This document shows positions 1 to 9,135 of a DNA stretch of 64,000 nt, piece by piece. Made by a program: the position numbers and the translations under genes. Location of the stretch: positions 208,111 through 272,110 of the forward strand of contig CAVSLS010000026.1 of assembly GCA_963728845.1 (NCBI GenBank). The letters are read 5' to 3'. Each line of letters begins with the position of its first letter. Within the stretch, counting starts at the first letter, position 1. This DNA comes from Bog-473 sp963728845. Its GTDB lineage: Bacteria; Actinomycetota; Acidimicrobiia; Acidimicrobiales; RAAP-2. The notes beneath the pieces are model-generated. The model saw only the letters and a program-made list of their open reading frames with translations. It was not told the DNA's origin and did not search any database.

Positions 1-387
1 GACGACGAGGCGCCCCACATGCAGACGTCGGTGATCTCGTTCGGGTACAAGCACGGCATCCCTCTCGACGTCGACGTCGTCTTCGACTGCCGCTTCCTGC
101 CCAACCCGTTCTGGGTCGAGGAGCTTCGGCCCTTCAGCGGGTTGGACAAACCCGTCCGCGACTACGTCCTGAGCCAGCCCGAGTCGCAGTCCTTTCTGGA
201 GAAGGTGGACGACCTCCTCACCAGCATCCATCCGGCCTTCATCCGAGAAGGGAAGTCGTACCTCACCATCGCCATGGGCTGCACCGGCGGGCGGCACCGC
301 TCGGTGGCACTGGCCGATGCCCTCGCCGAACGGTTGGGCGGGCACGGGCAGGCGGTGTCGGTCTACCACCGGGACATCGACCGGTGA
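1..387 (+). CDS. rapZ: RNase adapter / nucleotide-binding protein RapZ, C-terminal part
   Basis: The reading frame is open from the first base, so the 5' part lies outside the window. The visible 128 residues are the C-terminal domain of the RapZ/YvcJ family, which binds nucleotides and, in enterobacteria, guides RNase E to the glmZ small RNA. The motifs VVFDCRFLPNPFW and GCTGGRHRSVALAD are diagnostic. The actinobacterial role is less clear. The stop overlaps the GTG start of yvcK by four bases (GTGA), which indicates translational coupling. The rapZ-yvcK pair is conserved in Gram-positive bacteria. Confidence 0.93.
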   Translation, partial: DDEAPHMQTSVISFGYKHGIPLDVDVVFDCRFLPNPFWVEELRPFSGLDKPVRDYVLSQPESQSFLEKVDDLLTSIHPAFIREGKSYLTIAMGCTGGRHRSVALADALAERLGGHGQAVSVYHRDIDR

Positions 388-1259
388 GCGCCGCGGCGCG
401 ACCCTCCGTCGTCGCCATCGGCGGCGGTCACGGCACTGCGGTCACCCTGAAGGCGGCGCGGCGCTACGCCGGCACCTTGACGGGTGTCGTGTCGGTGGCC
501 GACGACGGGGGCAGCAGCGGGAGGCTGCGCGAGCTGCTCAACGTGGTCGCGCTGGGCGACATCCGCAAATGCCTGGTCGCGCTCGCCGCCGAGGACTCGG
601 CGCTCGCACTGGCGTTCGAACGCCGCTTCGGGGAGGGCGAGCTCGCCGGCCACGTGCTGGGCAACCTCATCCTCACGGGGCTGATCGACGCCACCGGCGA
701 TCTCGTGCTCGGCGTGCGGGAGGCGGCCCAGCTGCTCGGTGCGCACGGGGACGTCCTGCCCGCCACGACCGAGCCCGTCGTGCTGAAGGCCGAGTCGGCC
801 CAGGGCACCGTGGCCGGTCAGGTCGCGGTGATGGGCACCGGGGACATCCGCACGGTCTCGCTGGTGCCCGGAGACGCTCACCCCCCACCCCTGGCGGTCG
901 AACGGATCGCCGAGGCGGACCAGGTCGTCATCGGGCCCGGGTCGCTGTACACCAGCGTGTTGGCCGCCGTGGCGGTCAAGGGCATCGCCGAGGCGGTGGC
1001 CTCGTCCAAGGCCCAGGTCGTCTACGTCTGCAACCTGCGCCCCCAGGTCCCCGAGACCGCTGGTTACGACCTGGCCGCCCATGTCGCGGCCCTGACCAGG
1101 CACAATGTCGGCGTTGACGTGGTGCTGTGTGACAGCATCCAGGGCATGGGCATCGGCGGAACGGAGGTCACGGTGCGCGACCTTCCCTTGACGGGAGAGA
1201 ACACCCTCGTCCACAGCCCGGCCAAACTGGCGCAGGCGCTGGCCGGTCTGCTGGCATAG
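384..1259 (+). CDS. yvcK: YvcK family gluconeogenesis factor
   Basis: This 291-residue protein belongs to the CofD/YvcK fold, which binds nucleotide sugars and affects carbon flux and cell-wall synthesis in Gram-positive bacteria. The N-terminal glycine-rich loop (GGGHGTAVTLKA) and the VADDGGSSGRLR segment are typical of the family, as is the later IGPGSLYTSVLA motif. The GTG start overlaps the rapZ stop. In most actinobacteria whiA follows, but here gap starts 32 bases downstream. Length and motifs are complete. Confidence 0.94.
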   Translation: MSAAARPSVVAIGGGHGTAVTLKAARRYAGTLTGVVSVADDGGSSGRLRELLNVVALGDIRKCLVALAAEDSALALAFERRFGEGELAGHVLGNLILTGLIDATGDLVLGVREAAQLLGAHGDVLPATTEPVVLKAESAQGTVAGQVAVMGTGDIRTVSLVPGDAHPPPLAVERIAEADQVVIGPGSLYTSVLAAVAVKGIAEAVASSKAQVVYVCNLRPQVPETAGYDLAAHVAALTRHNVGVDVVLCDSIQGMGIGGTEVTVRDLPLTGENTLVHSPAKLAQALAGLLA

Positions 1260-1291
1260 GTCGCCCGGGACCCGAGAGGAAGGTACGACAC

Positions 1292-2308
1292 ATGACGGTG
1301 CGGGTCGGTATCAACGGCTTCGGGCGCATCGGCCGCAACTTCTTGCGGACGATCCTGGCCACCGGTGCCGACGTGGAGGTCGTCGGGGTCAACGACCTCA
1401 CGTCGCCCGAGACGCTGGCGCACCTGCTGCGCTACGACTCCACCCAGGGGCGGCTCTCGGTGCCCGTCGACGTCGAGGGCAGCGACCTGCTGGTGGGGGA
1501 GCAACGCATCCGCGTCATGGCCGAGCGCGAGCCCGAGCAGCTGCCGTGGGACAAGCTGGGAGCGACGGTCGTCATAGAGTCAACGGGGCGGTTCACCAGT
1601 CGGGCCGATGCCGCCGGGCACCTGCACGGTTCGGTGAAGCGGGTCGTGATCTCGGCGCCGTCGGGTGACGCGGACGCCACCTTCGTCATCGGCGTGAACG
1701 ACAAGGACTTCGACCCCGAGACGCACCAGGTCGTGTCGAACGCCTCGTGCACGACCAACTGCTTCGTGCCCATGGTCAAAGTGGTGGACGACGCCTTCGA
1801 GATCGTGAGCGGGCTGATGACGACCGTGCACGCCTACACCAACGACCAGAACCTGCTGGACCTGACCCACAAGGACCTGCGACGGGCCCGGGGAGCCGCC
1901 ATGAACATCGTGCCGACTTCGACGGGTGCGGCCCGGGCCACCAGCCTCGTCATGGCGTCCATGAAGGGACGACTCGACGGGATGTCGCTGCGGGTGCCGC
2001 TGCCGGCGGGCTCCATCACGGACTTCACCGCCGCGGTCCGGGGCAACCCGTCGGTGGCCGACGTGAACACGGCCTTCGCCGAGGCGGCGGCCAAGCCGCC
2101 GCTCGACCGGGTCATGGACTACACGGAGGACCCGATCGTCTCGAGCGACATCGTGGGGTCGCCGGCCTCGTGCACGTTCGACGCCGGCCTCACCATGGTC
2201 ATGCCCGTGAGCGACGACCTGTCGCTGGTCAAGGTCAACGGCTGGTACGACAACGAGTGGGGTTACTCCAACCGTCTGCTCGACCTCACCATCGTGGTGG
2301 GCGGCTGA
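1292..2308 (+). CDS. gap: Glyceraldehyde-3-phosphate dehydrogenase, type I
   Basis: A complete 338-residue NAD-dependent enzyme that interconverts glyceraldehyde 3-phosphate and 1,3-bisphosphoglycerate. The Rossmann start GINGFGRIGRNFLR is at residues 6-19, and the catalytic cysteine lies in SNASCTTNC near residue 153. The C-terminal WYDNEWGYSNR motif is intact. An AGAGGAAGG ribosome site precedes the ATG. It is the first gene of a tight glycolytic run: pgk begins 4 bases after its stop, and pgk and tpiA overlap. Confidence 0.97.
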   Translation: MTVRVGINGFGRIGRNFLRTILATGADVEVVGVNDLTSPETLAHLLRYDSTQGRLSVPVDVEGSDLLVGEQRIRVMAEREPEQLPWDKLGATVVIESTGRFTSRADAAGHLHGSVKRVVISAPSGDADATFVIGVNDKDFDPETHQVVSNASCTTNCFVPMVKVVDDAFEIVSGLMTTVHAYTNDQNLLDLTHKDLRRARGAAMNIVPTSTGAARATSLVMASMKGRLDGMSLRVPLPAGSITDFTAAVRGNPSVADVNTAFAEAAAKPPLDRVMDYTEDPIVSSDIVGSPASCTFDAGLTMVMPVSDDLSLVKVNGWYDNEWGYSNRLLDLTIVVGG

Positions 2309-2312
2309 GCCG

Positions 2313-3488
2313 ATGGGCCAGCTGGGCGGGCTCCCGCTCCTCGAGGATCTCCCCGAGCTCGACGGCACGCGCGTGCTGGTACGGGTCGACTTCAACGTCC
2401 CGCTGCACATCGGCGTGCGGGGCAAGGCCACCGTGGCCGACGACTTCCGGATCACCGCCGCCCTGCCCACGCTGCGCCGCCTGCTCGACGAGGGTGCCGA
2501 CGTGGTGGCGTGCTCCCACCTCGGCCGTCCGGCCGGTGCCCCCGACCCCCGCTGGGAGATGGACCCCGTGCGGGAACGGCTGGAGGTGCTGTGCCCGGGC
2601 GTCGGGCTCATGGAGAACCTGCGCTTCGACCCGGGGGAGAAGGCGAACGATCCCGCGTTCGTGCAGCGGCTCATCGCGGGTTTCGACGCCTACGTGGACG
2701 AGGCCTTCGGCGCGGCCCACCGCGCCCACGCGTCCATCGTCGGACCACCGCGGTTCCTGCCGAGCGCGGCCGGGCTGCGCTTCGCCCGGGAGGTCGAGGT
2801 GCTGGGCGGGATCCTCGAGCACCCGGCGCGTCCGTTCGTGGCGGTCGTGGGCGGGGCCAAGGTGGCGGACAAGCTCGAGGTGCTCAAGGTCCTCGCCACG
2901 AAGGTCGACGCGCTCGTCGTCGGCGGCGGCATGGCGTACACGTTCATGGCCGCCCGGGGCCAGCACGTCGGCAGCTCACTGCTCGACGAGACGCACATCG
3001 AGGCCTGCCGGGACCTCTTGGACTCGGGCGTGCGCATCCTGCTCCCGACCGACACCCGCGCCTTGGAGCCGGGCGGCACGTTCGGGCCGCCCTCGGGGGG
3101 ACACGGGCCGCGGGGAAGCGTGAAGGTGATCGAAGGGGACCTGCCGGACGGCTGGACCGGCCTCGACATCGGCCCGGACACGGCGGCGGCGTTCGCCGAC
3201 GTCGTCGCAGGCGCCGGCACGGTGCTGTGGAACGGGCCTCTGGGGGCGTTCGAGGACAAGCGCTTCGCCCGGGGCACCCGCATCGTGGCCGAGGCCGTCG
3301 CGCACTGCGCCGGCTTCTCGGTGGTGGGCGGCGGCGACAGCGCGAGCGCGCTCGACGAGCTGGGCCTGTCGGAAAAGATCGACTTCCTCTCGACCGGTGG
3401 CGGGGCGTCGCTGTCCTTCATTGAGAAGGAAGGGCACCTGCCGGGCATCGACGCCCTGCGCCTGGCGCCCAACGCACCTCGGGGGTGA
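2313..3488 (+). CDS. pgk: Phosphoglycerate kinase
   Basis: A complete 391-residue kinase that makes ATP from 1,3-bisphosphoglycerate. The N-terminal RVDFNVPL signature is present, with the substrate-binding CSHLGRPAG loop and the C-terminal GGGDSASAL nucleotide loop followed by STGGGASL. It starts 4 bases after gap and overlaps the tpiA GTG by 4 bases, so the three enzymes are probably made from one message. Confidence 0.97.
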   Translation: MGQLGGLPLLEDLPELDGTRVLVRVDFNVPLHIGVRGKATVADDFRITAALPTLRRLLDEGADVVACSHLGRPAGAPDPRWEMDPVRERLEVLCPGVGLMENLRFDPGEKANDPAFVQRLIAGFDAYVDEAFGAAHRAHASIVGPPRFLPSAAGLRFAREVEVLGGILEHPARPFVAVVGGAKVADKLEVLKVLATKVDALVVGGGMAYTFMAARGQHVGSSLLDETHIEACRDLLDSGVRILLPTDTRALEPGGTFGPPSGGHGPRGSVKVIEGDLPDGWTGLDIGPDTAAAFADVVAGAGTVLWNGPLGAFEDKRFARGTRIVAEAVAHCAGFSVVGGGDSASALDELGLSEKIDFLSTGGGASLSFIEKEGHLPGIDALRLAPNAPRG

Positions 3489-4276
3489 CGACGGCGCGCC
3501 GCCCGCTGGTCAGCGGGAACTGGAAGATGCACCACGACCACATCGAGGCGCTGCACACCGTGCGCGACCTCGGCCTGCGCTTGAAGCCCGAGGACGTGGC
3601 CCGGGTTGACGTGTCGGTCCACCCACCCTTCACCGACCTGCGCACGGTGCAGACGCTGGTCGAGAAGGAGCGCATCCCAGTCGCGCTGGGAGCGCAGCAC
3701 TGCTCCGACGAGGACGCGGGACCCCGCACGGGTGAGGTGAGCCCCCGCTTCCTGGCCCGGCTGGCAACGGCGTACGTGATCGTCGGCCACTCGGAGCGGC
3801 GGACGCTGTTCGCGATGGACGACGCCACGGTGGCGGCGACGCTGCGGGCGGTCCTGAAGCACGGCATGACGCCGATCGTGTGTGTGGGGGAGAGCGAGGA
3901 GCAGCGCGACCGGGGCCAGACCGAGGCCGTCTTGGAGGAGCAGGTCCTCGCCGCGCTCTCCGGCCTGGACGCTGACGTGGTCGGCGGCCTCGTCGTCGCC
4001 TACGAGCCGATCTGGGCCATCGGCACCGGCAGGGCGGCGACGGCGGTGGACGCCGAGGATGCGTGCGTGTTCATCCGGTCGCTCGTGGCCAAGCTGGGCG
4101 GCGAGGAGGCGGGCGCCGGCATCCGGGTGCAGTACGGCGGCTCCGTGAACGCGGAGAACGCCGCCGACCTGATGGCCGAGCCCGACGTGGACGGCCTCCT
4201 GGTCGGGGGGGCGAGCCTGCAGGCGGCCGACTTCACTGACATCATTCGGGCCACCGCGGCCTGCTACCGTTCCTAG
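3485..4276 (+). CDS. tpiA: Triosephosphate isomerase
   Basis: A complete 263-residue TIM-barrel enzyme that interconverts dihydroxyacetone phosphate and glyceraldehyde 3-phosphate. SGNWKMH carries the N-terminal Asn and Lys, VGHSERR the catalytic His, and AYEPIWAIGTG the catalytic Glu. The GTG start lies inside the end of pgk (4-base overlap). A 39-base gap separates it from the chosen secG start. Confidence 0.97.
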   Translation: MTTARRPLVSGNWKMHHDHIEALHTVRDLGLRLKPEDVARVDVSVHPPFTDLRTVQTLVEKERIPVALGAQHCSDEDAGPRTGEVSPRFLARLATAYVIVGHSERRTLFAMDDATVAATLRAVLKHGMTPIVCVGESEEQRDRGQTEAVLEEQVLAALSGLDADVVGGLVVAYEPIWAIGTGRAATAVDAEDACVFIRSLVAKLGGEEAGAGIRVQYGGSVNAENAADLMAEPDVDGLLVGGASLQAADFTDIIRATAACYRS

Positions 4277-4315
4277 GCCGAACAGGGCGATTTCCGCGAG
4301 TTGGAGGCACTTCGG

Positions 4316-4564
4316 TTGTTGGCAACGCTGGACGCAGGCACGTGGGTGTACATCGTGATCGAGGTGCTCTCCGCGCTCGGGCTGATCTTCCTCATCCTGA
4401 TGCACAGCGGGAAGGGGGGCGGGCTGTCCGACATGTTCGGCGGCAGCGTCGGGGCGGCGGCCCAGGGCTCGACGGTGGTTGAGCGCAATCTCGACCGCAT
4501 CACGGTCACCGTCGCCATCGTCTTCGCCTTGACGACGATCACGCTGGATCTCCGGCTGCAGTGA
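4316..4564 (+). CDS. secG: Preprotein translocase subunit SecG
   Basis: A small two-helix inner-membrane protein that assists SecYE in protein export. Two hydrophobic stretches (VYIVIEVLSALGLIFLILM and TVTVAIVFALTTITL) flank the GKGGGLSDMFGG loop typical of SecG. The frame also allows a TTG at 4301, but a GGAGG at 4303-4307 sits 8 bases before the TTG at 4316, so the downstream start (82 residues) is preferred. Its position after tpiA is the usual actinobacterial order. Confidence 0.88.
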   Translation: MLATLDAGTWVYIVIEVLSALGLIFLILMHSGKGGGLSDMFGGSVGAAAQGSTVVERNLDRITVTVAIVFALTTITLDLRLQ

Positions 4565-6372
4565 CGAGCCGGGGCCCACGCCCCCGGCGGTGGCGCTGGC
4601 TGGTCGGAACCCTCGGAGCGCTGGGCCTGCTGGCCGCGGGCTGCGGCGGGAGCGCCGGCGGCCGCGGGTCCACCACCGTCACCTACGTCGGCGTCGCCGG
4701 CGGCGCCGTCTCCTTCGGCATGACCGAGGGCGTGTCGGGGTGCAACCCCAACACGCCGGAAGGGGACAGCCCCGGCACCATGACGGTCCTCGGCGCGGTC
4801 CTGCCCAGCCCTTACGTCGTGAACAGCGCGGGGACCCTGACGGGGAACTTGAACTTCGCCACGTCGGAGCTGGTGAACCTCACGCCCGAGACCATCGTGT
4901 ACACGCTCAACCCGAAGGCGGTCTGGTCCGATGGCGTGCCGATCACGGCCACCGACTTCGAGTACGCATGGGATCTGCAGAAAGGCGACCCGGTGGTGTC
5001 CTCGCCTGACGTCTCGAGCATCGTGGGGTACCGCGACATCGAGTCGGTGACGGGGTCCAACGGGGGCCACACCGTCACCGTGAAGTTCAAGACCACCTTC
5101 GCCGACTGGCAGATGCTCTTCGACAACCTCGTGCCGGCGCACGTGATGGAGAGGGTGGGGTGGGATCCGTCCTGCCCGACGGTGAATCCTGCAATCGACC
5201 TCTCGGGCGGCCCTTTCCAGATCGGGTCCGTCTCGGGCCAGACGATACATCTGGTGCGGAACCCGAAGTGGTGGGGGCCTCCGGCCAACGCCCGCTCCAT
5301 CACGATCCGCGTCGCGTCCTCGACCGAGGAGCTGGCCCAGTGGCTGGCGTCGGGCTACGTCGACGTGGCACAGCCCGCCACGGTGACGCCCGGCTTTCTC
5401 ACGCAGGTGACCGGGCTGCCGGGCGCGCAGAGCGAAGTCGACACCTCGGACACGCTGCTGCAGCTCAACATGGCCAGCTCGCTCAGTGGGCCGCTGTCGC
5501 CCGACCTCCGTGGGGCCATCGCCCTGAGCATCAACCGCCAGGACTTAGTGAACCAGCAGGTCGGTTGGGCCTATCCGGGAATCGAAGTCGCGGACAGCCA
5601 CGTCTACGTGCAGGGGCAACAGGCCTACAAGCCCTCGGCGCCGACGTCTCCGACGACGACGATCCCGGTCCCGACGTCGTCGACGTCGACCACCGTGATC
5701 GGAGCCGGCGGGAGCGTGAACTTCCCTGTGGCGCCGGTGCCGCAGCAGGCCGATGCGCTGCTCCAGGCCTCGGGGCTGGTCCGCACGCCGGGCGACCCCT
5801 ACTTCCACTCCGCGTTCGGTATGCCCTTCCAACTGCACATGGTGTACGACGCGAGCGATCCCTGGGCCGCGGCGGCCGGCCCGGTGATAAAGAGCGAACT
5901 CCAGGCTGCGGGCCTGGACACGACCCTGCTCCCGGTCGACGGCGCCTCGAAGACCGGCCAGGTGCTGGCCGACGGCTTTGCCGACCTGGCCCTCATGCCG
6001 GTGACGTTCAGCCCGTACCTGAGCCAGATGCTCTCGTGGTACACGACGCTGCTCGGTCCGGCGGGCAAGAACGGCTCGCAGGACTGGACGAACTACTCGA
6101 ATCACCACTTCGACCAGTTGGTGGAGACGGCCTCACAGCAGCTCAATCCCGACAAGGCCGCCGGCTACTACAGCCAGGCGGACACCCAGCTCTGGGACGA
6201 CGTGGTCTCGCTGCCGCTCTTCGCCGAGCCGACCGCCCTGGCGTGGAGCCGCACCATCGGGGGAGTGACGCCGACGCCCCGCAGCGACAGCCTCCTGTGG
6301 TTCGCACAGCTCTGGGCCGTCCGCGTCCCGGAGTCCACCAGCAACACCACGCCGACCCTGCCGGGCCAGTAG
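4561..6372 (+). CDS. ABC transporter substrate-binding lipoprotein, family 5 (peptide/nickel type)
   Basis: A 603-residue exported lipoprotein. The arginine-rich start, a hydrophobic core and the lipobox LLAAGC give a lipoprotein signal, with the acylated Cys near residue 29. The rest matches the SBP_bac_5 fold of oligopeptide-binding proteins (for example YTLNPKAVWSDGVPITATDFEYAW). A Thr/Ser/Pro-rich insert near residues 360-385, encoded by a cgacg-rich stretch at about 5638-5700, interrupts the fold. The GTG start overlaps the secG stop. No permease or ATPase genes follow, so the transport partners are unknown. Confidence 0.86.
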   Translation: MTSRGPRPRRWRWLVGTLGALGLLAAGCGGSAGGRGSTTVTYVGVAGGAVSFGMTEGVSGCNPNTPEGDSPGTMTVLGAVLPSPYVVNSAGTLTGNLNFATSELVNLTPETIVYTLNPKAVWSDGVPITATDFEYAWDLQKGDPVVSSPDVSSIVGYRDIESVTGSNGGHTVTVKFKTTFADWQMLFDNLVPAHVMERVGWDPSCPTVNPAIDLSGGPFQIGSVSGQTIHLVRNPKWWGPPANARSITIRVASSTEELAQWLASGYVDVAQPATVTPGFLTQVTGLPGAQSEVDTSDTLLQLNMASSLSGPLSPDLRGAIALSINRQDLVNQQVGWAYPGIEVADSHVYVQGQQAYKPSAPTSPTTTIPVPTSSTSTTVIGAGGSVNFPVAPVPQQADALLQASGLVRTPGDPYFHSAFGMPFQLHMVYDASDPWAAAAGPVIKSELQAAGLDTTLLPVDGASKTGQVLADGFADLALMPVTFSPYLSQMLSWYTTLLGPAGKNGSQDWTNYSNHHFDQLVETASQQLNPDKAAGYYSQADTQLWDDVVSLPLFAEPTALAWSRTIGGVTPTPRSDSLLWFAQLWAVRVPESTSNTTPTLPGQ

Positions 6373-6453
6373 TCCAGAGGACCATCGGCCCCATCAGCCG
6401 CATTGCCTCGATGTCATGGTGATCCTCTGGAACGGACCGCGGGAGTCACCGCC

Positions 6454-7383
6454 ATGGTGCCCCCGTTCACCGCTCGCGCCATCGTTGGACGGCGGAGCAA
6501 GTACCTCGTCATCGTGTTCTGGTTGGCAGTGGAGCTCGGCCGGCCGGCGGGTGTTCTGGCCCATTCATCCGAGGTTCGGAACCGCCGAGCCGACGACGAC
6601 GGGGCCATGGGCCCGACTGGGGAGCCGCATCGCGCGGAGCTCCCGGCCGGGATGGGGAGCCCGGTCGTCGTGATCGCGGAAGCGGGATCCGCCGCACCGG
6701 CTCGGAACCTCCTGGCCGCGACACCGGGCATCGTTTCCTTGACGCTCCCGGTCGTCCGGAACGGACTGGTCGATCCAGAGGGAACGCGACGGCCTCCACC
6801 CGACAGCCAGGCCGCGTACGACGTGATCGACCACCTGAGCTGGTCTTCTGCATCCTGGCCATTGTGCTGCGGGCACTCGTGGCGCCGTTGATCTCGATGG
6901 CAACGGTCATCCTCTCGGTTGCTGGCCACGCTGGGGTTGAGCGCCTTCGTCTACACCCACGTGTTCGGGTTCGCCGGAGCAGACTCGGCCCCTCCCCTCT
7001 CCATCTTCGTGTTCCTCGTGGCGCTCGGCATCGACGACAACATCTTCCTCATGACCCGGGTGCGCCAGGAGTTGAAGCGCTCGGGCACCGTGCGGGGTGT
7101 GCTCACGGCGCTCGCCGCAACCGGTGGCGTCATCAATTGCGCCGGTTTCGTGCTGGCAGGGACCTTCGCCGTCCTGGCAACGATGCCCCTCACCACCTTC
7201 GCCGAAATCGGGTTCTCCGTGGCCTTCGGGTGTGCTCCTCGACACGATCGTGGTCCGGTCTGTCCTCGCGACGGCGCTGAACCTCGAGATCGGGGACCAC
7301 ACGTGGTGGCCCGGCGGGCTGCACAAGGGACCCGCCGCGCCCGACGAGGTGCCCGACGAGCGTGCATTGGTGCACATGGTCTG
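6454..7383 (+). pseudogene. MMPL/RND-family transporter remnant
   Basis: Pieces of one MMPL-type lipid exporter lie in several frames. An N-terminal piece (RAIVGRRSKYLVIVFWLAV) is followed by a membrane segment at about 6845-6910 (VLRALVAPLISMATVILSV). Frame shifts then lead to the conserved segment VALGIDDNIFLMTRVRQE and a last helix (GVLLDTIVVRSVLATAL) in another frame. Whole full-length members exceed 700 residues, so large internal parts are missing. I read it as a decayed gene, not a sequencing problem alone, because of the deletions. Confidence 0.75.
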
Positions 7384-7535
7384 ACCGGGCGTCCGGCGCC
7401 GGGGCCGGCACCTCGACCGCACGGGTCGCAGCGCCCTCGGTCTGCGTGCGGCCGGGCCAGGGGGACCAGCCCGCATCGCGGAGGGGGCCGATGGGCGCGC
7501 TACGATCTCCGGACGCTGATTTGAGCGGTTCGCCC

Positions 7536-7619
7536 GTCGGAGTGGCGGAATAGGCAGACGCGCCAGCTTGAGGGGCTGGTGCCCGCAAGGGCGTGGGGGT
7601 TCAAGTCCCCCCTCCGACA
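7536..7619 (+). tRNA. tRNA-Leu (anticodon GAG)
   Basis: The acceptor strands GTCGGAG (7536-7542) and CTCCGAC (7612-7618) pair fully. The anticodon stem CCAGC/GCTGG closes the loop TTGAGGG, which gives anticodon GAG. A long variable arm (GCCCGCAAGGGC) and the T-arm GGGGG-TTCAAGT-CCCCC fit a class II leucine tRNA. CCA is not encoded. The 3' end doubles as the likely attachment site of the element to its right. Confidence 0.95.
7601..7619. other. Putative attachment-site core in the tRNA-Leu 3' end
   Basis: The recombinase gene on the minus strand reads into the tRNA and takes its stop codon (7601-7603) and last five codons from the T-loop and acceptor strand. This geometry is expected where an element has integrated at a tRNA 3' end. 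I did not find a second copy of the core in the window, so the far boundary is not defined. Confidence 0.5.
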
Positions 7620-9032
7620 CGATCGAAACCCGACTCCTTCATGCCGACCTCCTGGTAGCGGACGTGCAGCGGAGGCGCTCCGTGCACAGTTACGTCTAAG
7701 TAATCGGGTAAGACCAAAACTTCCTGAATGAACTCGTCGATCAGCACGCGTCGTTCGACCTCGGTCGCGGCCTTCCACATCGTCTCGACGTCGAGCGTTG
7801 CCAATACTCGGGCCACGTCGTCGAAGCGCTGAGCAACGTCGTCGGTCTGCGCCGCCACGACCTGCGCGTCGTCGCTCTCTTGCTGGGCCTCCCGGATGGC
7901 GACGGACAGGCGCGCCTCCTCCTCGGCGAACAGCTCGGCCCCGGTCTTGTCGTCGTAGTAGAGGCGCAGCAGCTTGCGGCGTTGGGCCACCAGGTCTTCG
8001 ATACCGTGACGGGACCGCCGAGCACGGGGCCCTCCGCCGGCCTTTCGGGCCGGCGTTCGGGCCCGCTCGAGCTCCGTGCGGATCGCGTCCTGCAGCTCCA
8101 CGTCGTCGCCGATGAGCCGCAACCCCAACACGGCGGCCCGCAGGAGCCCGAGGTTGCTCCGACAAGGCTGCGCGCAGCCCTCGCCCCGGTGACGACAGCG
8201 GTAGTGCCGGCTGCCCTGGCCGTTCTGGTCGATCGCCATCAGGCGGCGGCAGAGGCCGCAGCGGACCCGGCCCGACAACAGGTCGGTACCCCGGGCCCGA
8301 CCCTTGACCCGGCCCCGGTGGGCGGCGGCGAACTGCTCGGGCGTGATGATCGCCTCGTGGCGGCCGGGGAACCACTCGTCGTTCATCATGACCTCGCCGA
8401 GATAGATGCGCGACTTGAGGACGGTGAGCACCGTCGAGTATTTGATGCCCGTGGCATCGGCGATCCTGCCCACGCTCTGGCCTTCCGAGCGCAAGGTGAA
8501 GACGCGGCGCACAACGGGCGCCATCTCGTTGGGGATTAGTTCGCCGTCCACGAGGTCGTAGCCGACCTTCGGTCGGTTGATCCACTTGCCCTGGCGCACG
8601 GCCTGCTGCATGCCCATGCGGACGTTCTCGGCCAGTTGCTCCCGGTAGAACTGCGCGAACGAGCCGAGGATGTTGTAGAACATCCGGCCCGTCGCCGACG
8701 ACAGGTCGATCTTCTCGGTAAAGGAGTGCAGGGCGACGCCGGCCTGGCCGAAGCGGTCGGCCAGCATGATCAGGTCGCTGAGGTTCCTCGACAATCGATC
8801 GAGCCGCCACGTCAGCACGTTGGCCACGTGGCCCTCGTCCACCATGTGCAGGAGCTGTTGGAGCCCGGGCCGCTCGAGGTTCTTGCCGGAGCCCGGGGTC
8901 GGGGACGACCGTGACCTCGCCGAGGTCGTGGAGCTCGGCGTAGACGCGCAGCTTGTCAGCTTGCCCGCCGATCGAGAAGCCCTCCGCTGCTTGTTCCTCG
9001 GTCGACACCCGGCAATACGCCACCGTCAACAT
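7601..9032 (-). CDS. Large serine recombinase (integrase), split by a frameshift
   Basis: A site-specific recombinase of the resolvase/invertase type with long C-terminal domains. The start is MLTVAYCRVSTEEQ, which holds the catalytic Ser, after an AGGAGG site. The frame changes near position 8900, after VVPDPG. The second frame continues with VLTWRLDRLSRNLSDL, the recombinase domain, a zinc ribbon (CGLCRRLMA, then paired Cys) and a coiled coil near EEARLSVAIREAQQE. The total is about 475 residues. It probably integrates and excises the element at the tRNA-Leu. The frameshift may inactivate it or be a base-call error. Confidence 0.85.
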
Positions 9033-9135
9033 CGCCGTCCTCCTGTTCCAGCTCTTCCCTCTCGCTCACCATGCGCAGCCCGATGCGCACCAGCACGGCC
9101 GCCACCCGCCCGTAGTCGGGCCCGGCCGCGTTCAC
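8956..9135 (-). CDS. Small protein overlapping rep and recombinase starts
   Basis: A 59-codon frame starts at GTG 9135, whose GTGA overlaps the rep stop by 4 bases, and runs 77 bases into the recombinase. The N-terminal half (AAVLVRIGLRMVSEREELE) is a plausible helix. The AGGAGG that serves the recombinase start lies within it. The tight coupling on both sides supports a real gene, perhaps an accessory or excision factor, but I do not recognise the family. Confidence 0.4.
   Translation of the reverse strand: MNAAGPDYGRVAAVLVRIGLRMVSEREELEQEDGDVDGGVLPGVDRGTSSGGLLDRRAS

Noticed and set aside
2690..4579. Long minus-strand open frame across pgk, tpiA and secG
   Set aside because: All three plus-strand genes have complete motifs, and the antisense product is His/Arg/Gly-rich without a domain.
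5638..5705. CRISPR-like or regulatory repeat (cgacg units)
   Set aside because: The units are short, contiguous and keep the reading frame of a binding protein. They encode a low-complexity loop. No CRISPR array is present in the window.
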